64,000 nucleotides of DNA from Serratia sp. Ag1 (GTDB lineage: Bacteria > Pseudomonadota > Gammaproteobacteria > Enterobacterales > Enterobacteriaceae), in contig NZ_JQEI01000003.1 in assembly GCF_000743355.1 (NCBI RefSeq), positions 186,001 to 250,000 of the forward strand, given 5' to 3'. Position numbers and translations under genes: made by a program. Under the pieces are notes generated by a model that saw nothing but the letters and a program-made list of their open reading frames with translations, ran no database searches and had not been told where the DNA came from. Below, piece by piece: positions 18,524 through 28,551 of the stretch. How positions within the stretch are numbered: the first letter of the stretch is position 1; the number at the start of each line of letters is the position of its first letter.

Positions 18524-19879
18524 TTAGCGCAGCGGAACCAGCAGTTCTGTCGCTACCACCACTACAATCAACCCGACAATAACTGGCACCGAAGTCCGTT
18601 TCACCACTTCGAACGGGGAGATTTTCGCCATCCCGGCCACCGCCACGACTACCCCGGAAACCGGTGATAATGTTCTACCAAGATTTGAAGCCTGCAGCAT
18701 CGGGATCACCAGATAAGCCGGATTAATCCCCATCTGTGCGGCCAGTTTCGGGATCAGTTCAACAAACGCGTAGAAAGGAGCATTACCCGAACCGGTCGTC
18801 ATTGCTGCCAGCATGGTAATGATCACCAGAACCAGCATCATGATAATCCCGCCGGTCCCGAACGACTGTGCCAAACCAATCAACCCACTGATAAACCCAA
18901 CGGTACTCAACCCCTGTGCAAAGACACCAGCTGCAACCAGCAGCATAACTACGCTGGCAAACGCATCCGCCATGCCACGGTAAGCCACTTCCAGACCGGT
19001 AAACACGGTTTTGGCGTTGAAGCTACGGACAAACTCAATCACCGCAGTCAGGAACATGCAAATCACCAGAATGGTGATGATATGCAGCTCAGGGCCCCAT
19101 TTACCATCAAACACCAGCACACCCAGGATCGGTGTAAACGGCAGAATGGCGTAGAAAGCCGGTGCGTGAGTCGTGATTTCACTCACATCGACAATATGAT
19201 GCTGTTCGTTATTCTTGTTGTCGAGATAGCGTTGCCAGAAGAAATGAGCAATCGCCATGCAGACAATAGCGGCGATCGAGATTGGCAGCGTGGTTTTGAA
19301 GGCAAAATCAACCAGCGGCATTTCCGCCGCCTTGGCTGCCAGCACCACATCACCAGAAGTCGGTGAAAGAATTATAGCCGCCGGGGAGGCACAAATAGCC
19401 GCCGCAGCGCCACGGCTGATCCCCACATTCACCATCAGCGGGAACAGCGTTGCCATCAGCAACACCCCCAACCCTGTGGCAGAAGACACCGCCAATGACA
19501 TCAGGCAGGCAACAAAGTAGGCGGCGATCATCAATAAATAAGGGGAGTTGATCATCTGCAACGGACGCGAGGCCAGCTTTACCACCACATCGTTGGCACC
19601 AATGTGGGTCATGTAAGCCGCAAAGCCACACAGCATCATGATCATCATGCCGAGATCGCCACCACGGCTCATCAGCAGAATCTTCACATACTCAAAAATA
19701 TCGGTGGCCTGCCAACCGGTTGACGTGGCGCTGGCGGGCAACACGTTTTTGCCCATCAGGGCGCTGATCGTCAACAGCATCAGCCCCCCAACCATCAGCA
19801 CCCCGGTGGCCGAATACCCTTTGATGATGTAACGCCCGACACCAGCCGCTACCACCACACCAATTAGAAGTTCTAACAT
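18524..19879 (-). CDS. dcuC: DcuC, anaerobic C4-dicarboxylate transporter
   Basis: A 451-residue inner-membrane transporter, slightly shorter than E. coli DcuC (461). It has about 12 hydrophobic segments. Typical DcuC family stretches include SPAAIILSPTSGDVVLAAKA near residue 165, MTTGSGNAPFYAFVEL near residue 365 and LGRTLSPVSGVVVAVAGMAK near residue 405. It exports succinate and exchanges C4-dicarboxylates during fumarate respiration and fermentation. A partial FNR-like site lies about 90 bases upstream. It is not part of the T6SS functionally and in E. coli maps elsewhere; here it separates yegH from ppkA. The start ATG 19879 gives the family N-terminus (MLELLIGVVV). Confidence 0.92.
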   Translation of the reverse strand: MLELLIGVVVAAGVGRYIIKGYSATGVLMVGGLMLLTISALMGKNVLPASATSTGWQATDIFEYVKILLMSRGGDLGMMIMMLCGFAAYMTHIGANDVVVKLASRPLQMINSPYLLMIAAYFVACLMSLAVSSATGLGVLLMATLFPLMVNVGISRGAAAAICASPAAIILSPTSGDVVLAAKAAEMPLVDFAFKTTLPISIAAIVCMAIAHFFWQRYLDNKNNEQHHIVDVSEITTHAPAFYAILPFTPILGVLVFDGKWGPELHIITILVICMFLTAVIEFVRSFNAKTVFTGLEVAYRGMADAFASVVMLLVAAGVFAQGLSTVGFISGLIGLAQSFGTGGIIMMLVLVIITMLAAMTTGSGNAPFYAFVELIPKLAAQMGINPAYLVIPMLQASNLGRTLSPVSGVVVAVAGMAKISPFEVVKRTSVPVIVGLIVVVVATELLVPLR

Positions 19880-19963
19880 AAACCCTCAACTTAATTATTT
19901 TGTTTCAGCACAACTATGGCTGATGAATACCGCACACTCTGCAGAAAATCGGCACAGGATATT

Positions 19964-19977
19964 ATGACATTCATCAA
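19964..19977 (-). promoter_or_regulatory. Possible FNR site upstream of dcuC
   Basis: On the minus strand it reads TTGATGAATGTCAT: one half matches the FNR consensus TTGAT-N4-ATCAA perfectly and the other only partly. The position and the known anaerobic control of dcuC make it plausible, no more. Confidence 0.3.
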
Positions 19978-20031
19978 AGTTGCGAGAGGAAACTGTCAGG
20001 GAATTATGATGGATTACCCGGGTCATTACAT

Positions 20032-21423
20032 CTATGGATTAATTAACCATGTCCCCGCCTGTTCGACAGTGAACTTTTTCTGGTACTGGTTTTTAGCCGT
20101 GAGCACTTCTGCCAGATATTGCCCTGTGGCCAAATTCAGATGAACAAAGCCATTTTGGTCTGGTGTAACATGTTGCTTCTCACCGTTAATTCTCAGTTCT
20201 TCACCCGATTGGAGTTTAAAATACACTACAGCAACAGAGGTAAGAGCGGGAGTGGCAGGTGCTGCTGGTGCGGGTGTTGTGGCTACAGATTGCGGTTCTG
20301 GGGCTTGTGTAGTTAATGTGTTGTTCGCTATTGGCGTGATAACGGAAGACGAACCACTGTTAAACCAGATGATGAGCCCTGCAATGAGCACGGCTGCCAT
20401 ACCTGCACCGAATATGAATGGACGCAAGCGCTTTATGTCGCGTGTTTCGTTAACGACTTGTGGCATCACAACGGGTATCAGGCTGTTTGCCGCAGGCTGA
20501 GCCCCTGCGATCTCATGCTCGCTGGCAATAGACAGGTGTAAGAGTTCAGCCATTTCACCGATGGTTTGTGGCCTATCCTCGGGTTTTAATGCTAATGCAC
20601 GATCAATCGCATCCAACAGATCTAACGAATAGCCTTTCGGACGACGTTCGGTCAACGGTTGGTAACTATCTTCGATACTGCGCACAACGCTGACCGGTGG
20701 CGGGGTACCCATGATCAGAGTATGCAACACTGCCCCGAATGCATAAATATCGGTCCATGGCCCCTGTTCACCATCGCTATTTTCCGTGTATTGCTCAATT
20801 GGGGCAAAACCGGGTTTGAGCATGATCTCTGTTTCATCAGACAGATTACCAATCTCTTTGCGCGCGGAACCGAAATCCAGCAAAACCGGCAACTGGTTTT
20901 CCTGAATCTGGATATTATCCAGTGAGATATCACGATGCAGATAGCCTTCCTGATGGATGGTATTAATCGCACTGAGTAAGGTGGGCAGCATATTACGGAT
21001 CCAGGCTTCGTTGATTTTTTCCGGGTGCTGAACCCGGAATTTTTTCAATGTCGTTCCCGTATAAAACTGCATACCCATATAGGCTGTGCCATTTTCTTCC
21101 CAAAAACGCATCACGTTGAGCAGTGCCGGGTGAGAAAAGCGAGCGAGCAACCGTGCTTCCTGAATAAAACTGTTAAGGCCAACCTGGAAGGTGCGGCTAA
21201 AACGCTCACCACGCAGGCTGAGCGTTAAATCTTCATTACGAATGACCAACGAGGAGGGAATGTACTCTTTGATGGCAATAATGCGCTCTAGTTGGTGATC
21301 GTAAGCTCGATACACGATACCAAACCCACCTTCACCAATGACTTCTTTGATCTCAAACTCATTGAAACGATAGCCGATAGGCAGACTGTTTGAATTTGGT
21401 TTTATCATTCCGTTACCTGACAT
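20032..21423 (-). CDS. ppkA: PpkA-like serine/threonine protein kinase of the T6SS
   Basis: A 463-residue Hanks-type kinase with one membrane helix. The glycine loop (GEGGFG, 30-35), lysine 52, the catalytic loop HRDISLDN (163-170) and DFG (183-185) are all intact, so it should be active. After the kinase come a cytoplasmic linker, a membrane segment near 336-354, a Pro/Ala/Thr-rich stretch, and a periplasmic beta-rich tail of about 75 residues that may sense a signal. In T6SS with PpkA, the kinase phosphorylates the FHA protein and promotes firing, and PppA reverses this. It is the last gene of the cluster, 45 bases after tssH. Starts at 21423 or 21408 are both possible; the latter follows AGGT. 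Confidence 0.88.
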   Translation of the reverse strand: MSGNGMIKPNSNSLPIGYRFNEFEIKEVIGEGGFGIVYRAYDHQLERIIAIKEYIPSSLVIRNEDLTLSLRGERFSRTFQVGLNSFIQEARLLARFSHPALLNVMRFWEENGTAYMGMQFYTGTTLKKFRVQHPEKINEAWIRNMLPTLLSAINTIHQEGYLHRDISLDNIQIQENQLPVLLDFGSARKEIGNLSDETEIMLKPGFAPIEQYTENSDGEQGPWTDIYAFGAVLHTLIMGTPPPVSVVRSIEDSYQPLTERRPKGYSLDLLDAIDRALALKPEDRPQTIGEMAELLHLSIASEHEIAGAQPAANSLIPVVMPQVVNETRDIKRLRPFIFGAGMAAVLIAGLIIWFNSGSSSVITPIANNTLTTQAPEPQSVATTPAPAAPATPALTSVAVVYFKLQSGEELRINGEKQHVTPDQNGFVHLNLATGQYLAEVLTAKNQYQKKFTVEQAGTWLINP

Positions 21424-21468
21424 AATGGCAATTCTCTGTAATCAAATGACCGATGCAGATGGCCGACG

Positions 21469-24111
21469 CTATGCCTGAAATTGGCAGTTAAACTCGTGGT
21501 TCTGCATTGAAATATGTAACTGACAGTAGCTTTGGGCGTTGGCACTGGCCGCCAGCAGGGTAGTGCTTATTTGTGGTAGCAAAGTGTTGGTGAGAATGGC
21601 ATCCACCATACGTCCACCGGACTCGACCTCGATACAGCGACTCGCTATCTGATTAATCACTTCGTCGTCAAACGTGCAGGTAATACCGTGATTTTCTGCC
21701 AGACGCTGCTGAATACGGCCAAGTTGTAAACGCACGATATTACCGAGTATTTCATCTGTCAGTGGATAATAAGGCACTACCAGCAAGCGTCCAAGCAAGG
21801 CGGCTGGAAACGCTGACAGCAATTCTGGACGCAATGCAGTGCCAAGCGCTACGGGCTCTGGCAACAACTCAGGATCGGCACACAGAGCAGTTATCAACTC
21901 GCTGCCAATGTTAGACGTAAGAATGATGATGGTATTACGAAAATCGATATGTCGCCCTTCACCGTCCTCCATCCAACCCTTATCAAATACCTGGAAGAAA
22001 ATCTCATGCACGTCTGGATGCGCCTTTTCGATCTCGTCCAGCAGCACCACGCTGTAAGGCCGTCGGCGCACCGCTTCGGTCAGGACCCCACCTTCGCCAT
22101 AACCCACGTAGCCCGGCGGTGCACCTTTCAGGGTCGATACGGTATGCGGCTCCTGAAACTCACTCATATTGATGGTAATCACATTCTGCTCTCCACCATA
22201 GAGCGTCTCGGCCAATGCCAATGCGGTTTCTGTTTTACCGACGCCCGAAGGCCCCGCCAGCAAAAATACACCAACGGGTTTATTGGGATCGTCCAAACGG
22301 GCGCGTGAGGTGCGAACCCGATGGGCGATCAGTTCCAGCGCATGGCGTTGGCCAATAATGCGTTGGCTCAGCGTATCGGAGAGTTGTAATACGGCTTCAA
22401 TCTCATTTTTTACCATACGGCCCAGGGGGATCCCAGTCCAGTCGGAGACGACTGCTGCAACAATATTGGCATCAACAGCGGCGAAGATCAGTGGCGTTTC
22501 CCCTTGCACCTCATCCAGCTGTTTTTGTAACTCTGCCAGTTGGGCACGCAATTCCTCTTCAGAAGCTGCTGTTTGTTCAAGAGCGTTCTCTGCCGTTTCA
22601 TGTTGTTGCCAATGCAATTGAGCACGTAGGTCGATCGTTTGTTGGATCAGGTCTAACTCCCGTTGCCAGCGCTCGGTCAATTGAGATAACCGTTCGCCCA
22701 ATTCCACCAGTTGTGCTGCAATCTCCGCCGGGCGCGCTAGGTTGCCAATGCCCATTTTGGCTTCACGCGAAGCAATGCCCTGTTCAATGTGTAATGCTTC
22801 AATCCGGTGGCGACAATCCTCCACCTGAGCCGGTTCAGCATGTTGGCTGACTGCCACTCGTGCGCAGGCGGTATCGAGTAATGCCACCGCCTTATCCGGT
22901 AACTGACGTGCTGGAATATAGCGGTGAGAAAGGCGCACCGCAGCATCAATGGCTTCATCCAGCAACAGAACGCGGTGATGTTGTTCCAACGGGCTGACAG
23001 TGCTGCGTAACATCAGCAAGGCTTTTTCTTCGCTGGGTTCCTGTACCTGCACCACCTGGAATCGACGGGTCAGCGCTGGATCTTTTTCGATGTATTTTTT
23101 ATATTCTGACCAAGTCGTCGCGCCGATGGTGCGCAACTGGCCACGCGCCAACGCAGGCTTTAACAGGTTGGCGGCATCGCCGGTTCCTTGCGCACCACCT
23201 GCACCAATTAGCGTGTGAATTTCATCAATGAACAAAATGATCGGAATCGGGCTGGACTGCACTTCGCTGATCAAGGCTTGCAGGCGTTTTTCAAACTCGC
23301 CTTTTACCCCCGCTCCGGCTTGCAGTATGCCAATATCCAGCAGGTAAAGCCGGACATCGCGCAATTGTGGCGGAACATCACCCGCCACAATACGCAGGGC
23401 CAACCCTTCAACCACGGCTGTTTTACCCACGCCAGCCTCGCCGGTCAGCAGAGGGTTGTTCTGGCGACGACGCATCAGAATATCGATAATCTGACGGATC
23501 TCTTCGTCACGCCCGCTAACCGGGTCAATTTCCCCCTTGCGCGCGCGCTCCGTCATATCTTGTGCACACTGTGCCAACACACTGCCGCTGGCGGAAGGAG
23601 CAGCGGACTCCAGTACTTCTTGTTCCTGCGGGTTCTCACTGGAGTTGGCGACGATCGTCATAAATTGATCGGTCAGCAATGTGACATTAATCATATCGAA
23701 TTGTGCCGAGATGCTTTTTAACAAGTGACGCAAACTGTAGGTATTTAAAATACCGATGAGCAGATGCCCGGTGCGAATCTGATTGGCTCCAAACTTCAGC
23801 GAACCATAAACCCAGGCGCGTTCAACGGCGCTGTCGATGTGTTCTGACAGATCGGAGACCGAACTGGCACCGCGCGGTAGCCGATCCAGTGCCTCAATGA
23901 TGTTTTGTGTTAAGCGAGTTTCATTAAGGGAGAAATGTTGCATAATCTGCTGCAAATCCCCATTAGGGGATTGCATCAACTGATGCAGCCAGTGCACCAG
24001 CTCAACATAGGGGTTACCACGCAGTTTGCAAAAAGCCGTTGCACTTTCCAATGAAGTGAATAACAGGCGATCCATTTTGCCAAATAGCACTGAACGACTG
24101 ATTTCAGACAT
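21469..24111 (-). CDS. tssH: TssH (ClpV), T6SS sheath-recycling AAA+ ATPase
   Basis: An 880-residue Clp/Hsp100 ATPase that extracts contracted TssB/TssC sheath subunits. The N-terminal ClpV domain (to about 160) is followed by the first AAA+ module with [13 protein letters not shown], a middle coiled-coil domain (about 405-520), and the second module with [16 protein letters not shown] and the Walker [14 protein letters not shown]. The frame is open to 24156, but ATG 24111 ([13 protein letters not shown]) matches the family start and has GAGGA five bases before it. It is 54 bases after tssG and upstream of ppkA. Confidence 0.96.
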   Translation of the reverse strand: MSEISRSVLFGKMDRLLFTSLESATAFCKLRGNPYVELVHWLHQLMQSPNGDLQQIMQHFSLNETRLTQNIIEALDRLPRGASSVSDLSEHIDSAVERAWVYGSLKFGANQIRTGHLLIGILNTYSLRHLLKSISAQFDMINVTLLTDQFMTIVANSSENPQEQEVLESAAPSASGSVLAQCAQDMTERARKGEIDPVSGRDEEIRQIIDILMRRRQNNPLLTGEAGVGKTAVVEGLALRIVAGDVPPQLRDVRLYLLDIGILQAGAGVKGEFEKRLQALISEVQSSPIPIILFIDEIHTLIGAGGAQGTGDAANLLKPALARGQLRTIGATTWSEYKKYIEKDPALTRRFQVVQVQEPSEEKALLMLRSTVSPLEQHHRVLLLDEAIDAAVRLSHRYIPARQLPDKAVALLDTACARVAVSQHAEPAQVEDCRHRIEALHIEQGIASREAKMGIGNLARPAEIAAQLVELGERLSQLTERWQRELDLIQQTIDLRAQLHWQQHETAENALEQTAASEEELRAQLAELQKQLDEVQGETPLIFAAVDANIVAAVVSDWTGIPLGRMVKNEIEAVLQLSDTLSQRIIGQRHALELIAHRVRTSRARLDDPNKPVGVFLLAGPSGVGKTETALALAETLYGGEQNVITINMSEFQEPHTVSTLKGAPPGYVGYGEGGVLTEAVRRRPYSVVLLDEIEKAHPDVHEIFFQVFDKGWMEDGEGRHIDFRNTIIILTSNIGSELITALCADPELLPEPVALGTALRPELLSAFPAALLGRLLVVPYYPLTDEILGNIVRLQLGRIQQRLAENHGITCTFDDEVINQIASRCIEVESGGRMVDAILTNTLLPQISTTLLAASANAQSYCQLHISMQNHEFNCQFQA

Positions 24112-24165
24112 GGTTTTCCTCGGGTCTAAGAATGGCGGAACGCTGAACGGTTCCAACAGGAATAA

Positions 24166-25254
24166 TTAAAAAGGTGTTTCCAGGGGCTCTGGGCTGTACG
24201 TCAGGTCATTGACATCATCTTGGCGATGGGGATTTTCCATCCAGCTACTGAGCCCCAATTGCTGCGTGCCGCCGAGTTGGATACCGTCCAACCGATCTTT
24301 TGCCAAAATCAGCCGGACCTCCCAGACAAACTCAATGCCCACATACTGGCGTACCCAATCACGTAACCGTTCGCTGAACACTGCACCGGGCAAAAAACGG
24401 TCATAATCCTGTTGGGACATCGGGCCAAGCTCGATACAGAATTTATGCTGAATGTCGCGCATGGCGATCCCTAAAAATGCCGACTCCCCTAAACGTGGGA
24501 CGCCCCGCCCTGCCCCCAAACGAGCCTGTTCACGTTTTTCTATCCGTATCCAGTGTGGAACGTTTTCTATGATGCGCACCGGTACGTTGAAATAATCTTG
24601 CAGGATTTTGCCCAGCCCTTCGGGATCGCGTCCATGGCGCACTAAATGCCCCGCCATAAAGTGCTTGGCATGCATACTGAGGCTATCGCGCGCACGCTGC
24701 GCTGGCAGGCCAATGCCCATCAGGCAGGACAGATATTCATCAAATCGCCGGTTGTCAGGCCGATCAAGAGAAACCGTCGGCTGCGCGTTCGCCCAGGCGC
24801 GGTAGAATAGTGTGATCAATCGATGATGAAACAAGTTACTAAATGCCAGCAGGGTCCGATCCTGATGGTGATGCAGTCGCTCATACACATACTCGGTCAT
24901 GTGTAAAGGCAATGGGCCATTAGGGCCAAACAGGCCAAAACTGAAGATCGACACCTCATACAGAGATGATCCCGCACGCGGATTCACCTGTGCCAACGTG
25001 GAAGGCGCAAAGGACAACGAGGGCTCTTGCCCAAGGCGCAGCAGATCATCACGTGGTCGAGGGGCACACCCTAGCAGATAAGGTTGCCCTCCTTGAGCAT
25101 CAATCCGCCGTAATAGCTGGAACAAATCGTATCGATAAGGCGTTTTCTCCAGCGTTTGCCAAAAATTATTTGGCAAACGAGAGAGTGAGTTAATAGGTGC
25201 AAGCCCTGATGAAGGTAATGAACCCGTTTCGATAATCTCATGGGGCTCATTCAT
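24166..25254 (-). CDS. tssG: TssG, T6SS baseplate wedge subunit
   Basis: A 362-residue cytoplasmic protein that, with two TssF and one TssE or TssK partner sets, forms the baseplate wedges. Family marks include YRYDLFQLLRRID near residue 40, the LGQEPSLSFAPST block, and LFGPNGPLPLHMTEYVYERL. ATG 25254 overlaps the tssF stop as ATGA, so translation is coupled; a longer frame to 25287 is not needed. Order tssE-tssF-tssG-tssH is standard. Confidence 0.95.
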   Translation of the reverse strand: MNEPHEIIETGSLPSSGLAPINSLSRLPNNFWQTLEKTPYRYDLFQLLRRIDAQGGQPYLLGCAPRPRDDLLRLGQEPSLSFAPSTLAQVNPRAGSSLYEVSIFSFGLFGPNGPLPLHMTEYVYERLHHHQDRTLLAFSNLFHHRLITLFYRAWANAQPTVSLDRPDNRRFDEYLSCLMGIGLPAQRARDSLSMHAKHFMAGHLVRHGRDPEGLGKILQDYFNVPVRIIENVPHWIRIEKREQARLGAGRGVPRLGESAFLGIAMRDIQHKFCIELGPMSQQDYDRFLPGAVFSERLRDWVRQYVGIEFVWEVRLILAKDRLDGIQLGGTQQLGLSSWMENPHRQDDVNDLTYSPEPLETPF

Positions 25255-27137
25255 ATCAGCGCCCTTTTGCCAATGCGCGCTTGCCACTCGGCGATCTCCC
25301 CCCGCTGTTGGCTGATCAACGTCATTTCCGTGAACGAGTTAATGGAAACCATCCGTGCAAACAGGCGTTCCAACACGCTGCCAAGCAGATAAGCACTACC
25401 GCCCGAAAATGCCTGTTCATCAACGGTGAGATCGATTGCAATGCCTCTGGCAAAGACAATCGGCCCAGGTTCTGGCACTCTGCGGAATACCGGTCTTATA
25501 TTGCAATAACGTACCCCATTGACCTGCTTGGCAATAGTGGGTTCACTTAAATCACCATACAGGCTGAGTAGCTGACGCAGACTGGCAGCACCTTGCTCTG
25601 GATCGGTATCCATCAGGCTTAAGTAATTCAACTGTAACTGGCTGATTAAGTTCCAGGTAATCATACCTTCACTCAACGCAGCTCTGGGTGAGGTCGGGCC
25701 TTTCTTCAGCGATACCTGTCTGACCGGGAGTGAATCTGGCATCACGAAATGCCCCTGATCCTGCTGCAAGAGGGCCAACGGTAGATCACGACTGGTGCAT
25801 AGCACATCGGCACTCAGGTATTTGAGATCGCTGTGCCACGGTGATTGATGTTCATCCACCAATGAAATAAACACTTCTGAACCAATATAGCCAGTACGTG
25901 TTCCATAGCGACGTGCACGTTCAGAGAGGGGGCGTTGTTCACGACGCAGTGAAAAATAGGCCCCATAATTATTATCATCGCTGCTTTTCGTTGCGTAGAA
26001 GTGGCGAAACTCCTGTTCTTGCCTTTTTTCGCGTGAACTCCCTATCAAGCGTTGTACTGAGAATATTTCATAGTCAAGTGGCCGAATGTTATCCACCACT
26101 AAGTGATATTCATGATTTTTTTCGTTGATCGAGATGCGCTCAGCGGTTTTAGGGAACAGGTTGATCACTGGCGTGCAATGTAACGCCAGATGATGCAAAT
26201 CCACTACACGCTCCAGTGCAGCATCCTGTTTATCCAGCAGCAAGACTATTTCAAACTCGCGAGGTGCTTTTTTGCTTTCAGGAATACTCTGCAACAGCGG
26301 TTGCAAACCCGCGATGCTAAAGAACTGAAAACGGGCGGGGAAAGCGAAATACTCTTGCAGCAATCGGTAGCCATCAAAGTTGCGCAGATCGTTGGGTAGC
26401 AGCGCCTGTTCTGGTTCGAACCCTTCCTGGCGCAACAGATGTTGTGCTAATACCCGCCGTTGCGGTTGCGCCTCTACCGTTTGGCAGAGCAAACCGACGG
26501 TATGCTGCATAATCAACTCTTGCAGTTGCTGAGCGTGAATATCACTTCCTGACAGATAGAATGTCAGTTGATCGAGTTTAAGGTTATTCAGCGTGACGGT
26601 TTCGTAGCATTCCAATGTGATGCGTAGTGCGCTGATACCACCATTATGCTGCAACCCCAGGCTGGCTAATGGCAGATCGGCGGGAATTCCTCCCAGTTCG
26701 ACATTCTTAAGTCGTACCGGCTGCAATCTCACGTCATGTGCTGTCGTATAACTACAGGTGACGCCATTTTTCTTTAACATCTGGCTGTCCAGCATGGTTC
26801 CCCTTGGCACCAGGAACCCTGTGCTGATGTCACCTTTATTACTGTCTGGCTGGATCTCTGCAATCGCCATTGACGGCGTGGGTGCCAGATAATTGGGATA
26901 GATGATCTCCAGCAACCGCTGTGAGAAACGTGGAAATTCGGCATCCATCTTCAGTTGCACGCGCGAAGTAAGGAAAGCGACCCCTTCCAACAGGCGCTCA
27001 ATGTAGGGATCTGCAACGTCAATGCCCTGCATGCCCAAACGCCCTGCGACTTTTGGATAACTCTCCGCAAACTCCGCTCCCATTTCGCGCAGATAGGTCA
27101 GTTCACGGTTGTAATATTCTAAAAGTTTACGGTTCAT
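25251..27137 (-). CDS. tssF: TssF, T6SS baseplate wedge subunit
   Basis: A 628-residue baseplate protein. The opening, MNRKLLEYYNRELTYLREMG followed by EFAESYPKVAGRLG, is the standard TssF N-terminus, and the PYIERLLEGVAFL and FPRFSQRLLEIIYPNYL stretches confirm it. The C-terminal part contains FVMPDSLPVRQVSLKKGPT and EQAFSGGSAYLLGSVLERLF. It starts three bases after tssE and ends overlapping tssG. It binds TssG and contributes the ring that docks to the TssJLM membrane complex through TssK. Confidence 0.96.
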   Translation of the reverse strand: MNRKLLEYYNRELTYLREMGAEFAESYPKVAGRLGMQGIDVADPYIERLLEGVAFLTSRVQLKMDAEFPRFSQRLLEIIYPNYLAPTPSMAIAEIQPDSNKGDISTGFLVPRGTMLDSQMLKKNGVTCSYTTAHDVRLQPVRLKNVELGGIPADLPLASLGLQHNGGISALRITLECYETVTLNNLKLDQLTFYLSGSDIHAQQLQELIMQHTVGLLCQTVEAQPQRRVLAQHLLRQEGFEPEQALLPNDLRNFDGYRLLQEYFAFPARFQFFSIAGLQPLLQSIPESKKAPREFEIVLLLDKQDAALERVVDLHHLALHCTPVINLFPKTAERISINEKNHEYHLVVDNIRPLDYEIFSVQRLIGSSREKRQEQEFRHFYATKSSDDNNYGAYFSLRREQRPLSERARRYGTRTGYIGSEVFISLVDEHQSPWHSDLKYLSADVLCTSRDLPLALLQQDQGHFVMPDSLPVRQVSLKKGPTSPRAALSEGMITWNLISQLQLNYLSLMDTDPEQGAASLRQLLSLYGDLSEPTIAKQVNGVRYCNIRPVFRRVPEPGPIVFARGIAIDLTVDEQAFSGGSAYLLGSVLERLFARMVSINSFTEMTLISQQRGEIAEWQARIGKRALI

Positions 27138-27140
27138 CGT

Positions 27141-27710
27141 TTACCCTACATCTTTTAAATCGAAGCGGCCGTTTTCCAGATCGACATCGGTGCGAAACAG
27201 AAACTCCAGAGGGTAAGGGACACACCACAGACGGCCTTTGATTTCTATCGACAGGACGTTATGCAGTTCCAGTGAATGAGTATCTGAAATACAGCGCACC
27301 TGTAGCCCTTCGGGCAAGATACGGGGTTCAAAGGTCAGGATGGACTCGGTCAGCGCCTGTTGAATGTCCGACCATTCAATATCAGACATACGCTTGCCCG
27401 CCATGGAGGCAATACCGTAGTTAACCGTTGAGCGCCGTACCTGCGGATAAGACTCCAGATCGAGGCTTGATTCGCTATTAACGCAGTTGAACAACCATTG
27501 CAGATCGCGCAGTACCCGGTGGCGCAACTCACTGGACGACAACAGATGACGTGCTGCGGACTCCTGCTTTTTCTGCGGTTCATGATCGGTCAGGAGATCG
27601 AGCAAAACGGGTTGTATTCTATCGCGTGATGTCAGGCGTTCAGCATCCTGTCGGAAGTAATGCCCCTGCTGGCGCAGATCGCCATTTTTAAGCAGAGTCT
27701 TGCTGTTCAT
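27141..27710 (-). CDS. tssE: TssE, gp25-like T6SS baseplate protein
   Basis: A 189-residue protein with the gp25/lysozyme-like fold that starts sheath polymerisation at the baseplate. Visible family features are the N-terminal LLDLLTD, RHRVLRDLQWLFN near residue 67, the YPQVRRSTVNYGI block near 86 and the final RFDLKDVG. The N-terminal extension of about 30 residues is a little long for the family. ATG 27710 overlaps the tagJ stop by four bases. Confidence 0.93.
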   Translation of the reverse strand: MNSKTLLKNGDLRQQGHYFRQDAERLTSRDRIQPVLLDLLTDHEPQKKQESAARHLLSSSELRHRVLRDLQWLFNCVNSESSLDLESYPQVRRSTVNYGIASMAGKRMSDIEWSDIQQALTESILTFEPRILPEGLQVRCISDTHSLELHNVLSIEIKGRLWCVPYPLEFLFRTDVDLENGRFDLKDVG

Positions 27711-28534
27711 GAACCGTTACCCTGGTCAAAACTTAGTTGCCGCATGTTAAGCAGCGGAAATTCGGTTTTATCAGTGAACCAGGTTTTTAAACCCGATCCC
27801 GCATAGTGCTGGCTGTTCCCCAAAGGATGCCATTCGGTACGTTTGCCGAGCAGCAATGCATCCGCAGAATCAGCCAACAGCGGGTAACGGACAGGTAACT
27901 GACAGATGTGTTCACGGCCATCCACCAGGCGTATCAGCGCGTGGCTCCATACCAAATCGATCGCACTTTGTGGTGCCTGGAACTGGATTTCGGCAATAGC
28001 ACTGAAAGGCAGCCAGTAATAATTGCCATTCAAGGCTAACTCACATACTGGCCCCAAGCGCCCATCACCATCCGTCAGCCAGGAAAAAGCTTCAGTGTTC
28101 TGCTCTTCACCGTTGGCGAAGGTGAGCTGCCCACTGCTAGTCATTGCCTCTTCCAAAGCCCGATCGCGCACGGCTTCCGCCTGCTCGTCTTCACCACGCA
28201 AGTCATGATGTAATGCCCCGAGCATCTGCATCATCCAACTTTCTGCGCTGTTTACCCACAAGGGGGTTGCCTGGCCAGCAAACACCGCCTGACGCTGTAG
28301 CTCAGCCTCTACGGACTGCATCAACAAATACGTTGTTGGCTGCGCTACAGGCTTCAGGGCTTGCCAGGATTTGAGCTGCATCTTGGCGCGTTGCCAGTTG
28401 CCGGTGAGGCACAGCAATTGTGCCAGAGCGGCCCGGAGATCGGCATCGGTTGGGTGAGCCTTAATATCGGTTTCCACTTGGCTGATGGCAGCACTTATAG
28501 TGTTCTCTTGCAGCATACCCGCTAATGATTTCAT
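27707..28534 (-). CDS. tagJ: TagJ (ImpE/SciE family), T6SS accessory protein
   Basis: A 275-residue cytoplasmic protein. The N-terminal half is a TPR-like helical repeat region (HPTDADLRAALAQLLCLTGNW), and the C-terminal half holds the SciE/ImpE domain (GPVCELALNGNYYWLPFSAI and VRYP). In other systems TagJ binds the TssB sheath subunit and tunes ClpV recruitment. ATG 28534 has AAGGA six bases before it; the longer frame would start with TTG at 28555 inside the end of the preceding gene. It overlaps tssE by four bases. Confidence 0.88.
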   Translation of the reverse strand: MKSLAGMLQENTISAAISQVETDIKAHPTDADLRAALAQLLCLTGNWQRAKMQLKSWQALKPVAQPTTYLLMQSVEAELQRQAVFAGQATPLWVNSAESWMMQMLGALHHDLRGEDEQAEAVRDRALEEAMTSSGQLTFANGEEQNTEAFSWLTDGDGRLGPVCELALNGNYYWLPFSAIAEIQFQAPQSAIDLVWSHALIRLVDGREHICQLPVRYPLLADSADALLLGKRTEWHPLGNSQHYAGSGLKTWFTDKTEFPLLNMRQLSFDQGNGS

Positions 28535-28551
28535 TATATTTCCTTTAAAAA

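Noticed and set aside
18434-18667. Plus-strand frame after yegH
   Set aside because: It runs antisense to the conserved end of dcuC and through the terminator hairpin; it is a shadow frame.
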